From JANNWF01 sp038205755 (lineage in GTDB: Bacteria; Pseudomonadota; Gammaproteobacteria; Xanthomonadales; Xanthomonadaceae), in the NCBI GenBank assembly GCA_038205755.1, contig JBBRBN010000126.1:1-6262 (forward strand): 6,262 bases of DNA. The letters run 5' to 3'. The position numbers were made by a program, and so were the translations under genes. How positions within the stretch are numbered: position 1 is the stretch's first letter; every line of letters begins with the position of its first letter. Below are positions 4,298 to 6,262 of the stretch, piece by piece. The notes below the pieces were generated by a model. The model was not told the origin of the DNA and searched no databases. It saw only the letters and a program-made list of their open reading frames with translations.

Positions 4298-6262
4298 AAC
4301 AGATTCTGCAAAGCCTAAAGACCGGCGCCACGGAAGTGGCAGAACTGCCGGTTCCCGCGATCAAGCGCGGCCAGTTGCTTATCATGTCCTCGCAGACGCT
4401 GGTGTCCGCCGGCACGGAGCGCATGCTCGTCGATTTCGGCAAGGCGGGCTACCTTGAGAAGGCGCGCCAGCAGCCCGACAAGGTGCGCATGGTCCTGGAC
4501 AAGATCAAGACCGACGGCCTGATACCGACGCTCGAAGCGGTGTTCAACAAGCTGGACCAGCCGCTGCCGCTGGGCTACTGCAACATCGGCCGTGTGTCTG
4601 CGCTGGGCGGCGGAGTGACTGGTTTCGCGGTGGGCGACCGCGTGGTCAGCAATGGCAAGCATGCGGAGGCCGTCAGCGTGCCGGTGAACCTGTGCGCCAA
4701 GGTGCCCGACGCCGTCTCCGACGAAGAAGCCGCCTTCACGGTGCTCGGGGCCGTCGCGCTGCAAGGCATCCGCCTGGTGCAGCCGACGCTTGGTGAGACC
4801 GTGGTGGTCACGGGCCTGGGGCTGATCGGGCTGGTCACGGTGCAACTGCTGCGCGCGCACGGCTGCCGTGTGTTGGGGCTGGATTTTGACAGTGAGAAGC
4901 TGGCGATGGCGCGATCATTCGGTGCCGAGACCGTGGATCTCGCCGCTGGTCAAGATCCGGTGGCCGCGGCAATGACCTATTCGCGCAGCCGCGGCGTCGA
5001 CGCCGTCATCGTCACTGCCGCCACCAAGAGCAGCGAGCCGATCCATCAGGCGGCGCAGATGAGCCGCAAGCGCGGCCGCATCGTGCTGGTGGGCGTCACG
5101 GGCCTGGAACTCTCGCGGGCCGATTTCTTCGAGAAGGAGCTCACTTTCCAGGTCTCGTGTTCTTACGGCCCGGGCCGCTACGACGCCAACTACGAAGACA
5201 AGGGCAACGACTATCCGGTCGGCTTCGTCCGTTGGACCGAACAGCGCAACTTCGAGGCCGTTCTGGACATGATGGCCGATGGCCGCCTTGACGTGAAGCC
5301 GCTGATCTCGCATCGCTTCACGATCGACGATGCCGGCCAGGCGTACGATCTCGTTGGCGGTGCCGGCAAGTCGCTGGGCATTTTGCTGCAATACCCAGGG
5401 ATGGCGGTCGACGTTGCGGCGCGCACGGTCACTGTGGCGCCCAGGCCGCATCCGGCCGCGCTGGGCGACGCGCCCGGCGTCAGTGTGATCGGATCGGGCA
5501 ATTACGCCACGGCGGTGCTGCTTCCCGCCTTCAAGGCAGCCGGCGCACGACTTCGCAGTGTGGTCTCCAGCGCTGGTGTCAGCGGGCTGCATGCGGCACG
5601 CAAGTTCGGCTGCGAGGAAACGACCACCGACAGTGATCGCGTGTTCGCAGATGCCGATACCGGCGCGGTGGTCATCACCACGCGCCACGACAGCCATGCG
5701 CAGTACGTGCTGAGGGCAATCAATTCAGGCAAGCATGTATTCGTCGAGAAGCCGCTGTGCCTGACTCTGGACGAACTCGCCGCCATAGAGTCGGCGCTTG
5801 CCGCGAGAGTGGCCAACGGCGACGCGGCGCAGATACTGATGGTCGGCTTCAACCGCCGCTTCGCGCCGCAGGTCGAGCGCATGCGCCAGCTGCTGACCGG
5901 TGCGCCCGGGCCCAAGGCTTTCGTGATGACGATCAACGCAGGCGCGATCCCGGCCAACCATTGGACACAGGACCCGGCGGTCGGTGGTGGCCGCCTGCTG
6001 GGCGAGGGCTGCCACTTCATCGACCTGCTACGCTTTCTGGCGGGCGCGCCGATCGCCTCGCACACGGTGGCGGCGATGGACAGCGCCACCCGCGACAGCG
6101 TCAGCGTGACGCTCAGGTTTGAGGACGGCTCGATCGGCACGCTGCATTACCTGGCCAACGGCAGCAAGGCATTCCCGAAGGAACGGCTTGAAGTGTTTGC
6201 CGCGGGCCGCGTGCTGCAGCTGGACAACTTCCGCCGCCTCACAGGTTTTGGCTGGCCCGGTT
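4294..6262 (+). CDS. Bi-domain oxidoreductase: MDR dehydrogenase fused to Gfo/Idh/MocA dehydrogenase, 3'-truncated
   Basis: One uninterrupted frame runs from ATG 4294 to the window edge (656 codons and one extra base). Residues about 1-365 form a medium-chain dehydrogenase: an N-terminal catalytic part, then the Rossmann motif GLGLIG (174-179) with Asp197 at the end of the second strand, favouring NAD. The catalytic-zinc ligands of alcohol dehydrogenases are not visible: SAGTER (38-43) replaces the usual GxCGSD, PLGYCNIGRV (92-101) replaces GHE, and there is no four-cysteine structural lobe. Residues from about 395 form a Gfo/Idh/MocA domain: GSGNYA (400-405), EKPL (485-488), GFNRRFAP (518-525) and GEGCHFIDL (570-578), with His574 and Asp577 likely catalytic. 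Known fused relatives are near 700 residues, so perhaps 50 are missing at the C-terminus. They recur in O-antigen and capsule loci, often near heparinase II/III genes. The ATGA overlap and weak AGG (4287-4289) suggest coupled translation. The substrate is unknown. Confidence 0.9.
   Translation, partial: MKQILQSLKTGATEVAELPVPAIKRGQLLIMSSQTLVSAGTERMLVDFGKAGYLEKARQQPDKVRMVLDKIKTDGLIPTLEAVFNKLDQPLPLGYCNIGRVSALGGGVTGFAVGDRVVSNGKHAEAVSVPVNLCAKVPDAVSDEEAAFTVLGAVALQGIRLVQPTLGETVVVTGLGLIGLVTVQLLRAHGCRVLGLDFDSEKLAMARSFGAETVDLAAGQDPVAAAMTYSRSRGVDAVIVTAATKSSEPIHQAAQMSRKRGRIVLVGVTGLELSRADFFEKELTFQVSCSYGPGRYDANYEDKGNDYPVGFVRWTEQRNFEAVLDMMADGRLDVKPLISHRFTIDDAGQAYDLVGGAGKSLGILLQYPGMAVDVAARTVTVAPRPHPAALGDAPGVSVIGSGNYATAVLLPAFKAAGARLRSVVSSAGVSGLHAARKFGCEETTTDSDRVFADADTGAVVITTRHDSHAQYVLRAINSGKHVFVEKPLCLTLDELAAIESALAARVANGDAAQILMVGFNRRFAPQVERMRQLLTGAPGPKAFVMTINAGAIPANHWTQDPAVGGGRLLGEGCHFIDLLRFLAGAPIASHTVAAMDSATRDSVSVTLRFEDGSIGTLHYLANGSKAFPKERLEVFAAGRVLQLDNFRRLTGFGWPG

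Noticed and set aside
4915..6140. Antisense open frames opposite the oxidoreductase (4915-5697 and 5502-6140)
   Set aside because: Both lie wholly inside a gene with clear motifs on the + strand. Their translations show no family features, and the open length is explained by high GC content.

Overview
The window is a stretch of a surface-polysaccharide (O-antigen, capsule or exopolysaccharide) biosynthesis locus. All six recognisable genes are on the + strand and packed head to tail. The DNA is GC-rich with the strong G/C third-position bias of a high-GC Gram-negative bacterium. A proteobacterium, perhaps of the Burkholderiales type, is my best guess from gene content and codon style, but the window holds no taxonomic marker. 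The first few hundred bases look less GC-rich by eye than the rest, as is common inside glycan clusters.

Layout: (1) 1-831, the 3' part of a family 2 glycosyltransferase whose start lies upstream of the window. (2) 888-1724, a second, complete family 2 glycosyltransferase of the rhamnosyltransferase-like type. (3) 1772-2902, an N-acetyl sugar amidotransferase (WbpG/WbuX/PseA type) with two CxxC pairs and an SGGxDSS PP-loop. (4) 2899-3513, a HisH-type glutaminase, overlapping gene 3 by 4 bases. (5) 3515-4297, a HisF2/WbuZ/AglZ-type partner, one base after gene 4. (6) 4294-6262, a two-domain oxidoreductase (zinc-less MDR dehydrogenase fused to a Gfo/Idh/MocA dehydrogenase), overlapping gene 5 by 4 bases and running off the window's right edge.

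How the genes work together: HisH2 is expected to release ammonia from glutamine. The ammonia would pass through the HisF2 barrel to the amidotransferase, which would turn an N-acetyl group on a nucleotide sugar (or glycan) into an acetamidino (N-acetimidoyl) group. This is the route known from Pseudomonas aeruginosa O5 (WbpG/HisH2/HisF2) and the enterobacterial WbuX/Y/Z genes. The HisF2 copy has lost the first catalytic aspartate of true HisF (Leu at position 11) but keeps the charged residues that form the ammonia gate, so it reads as an ammonia channel and not a histidine-pathway cyclase. The two glycosyltransferases would build the repeat unit. The sugar being modified cannot be named, because the nucleotide-sugar synthesis genes are outside the window. 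The role of the fused oxidoreductase is unknown and is the least understood part of this locus.

Gaps between genes are short (56 bases at 832-887, 47 bases at 1725-1771, 1 base at 3514). I see no promoter, terminator, tRNA, insertion sequence, repeat array or CRISPR in the window.
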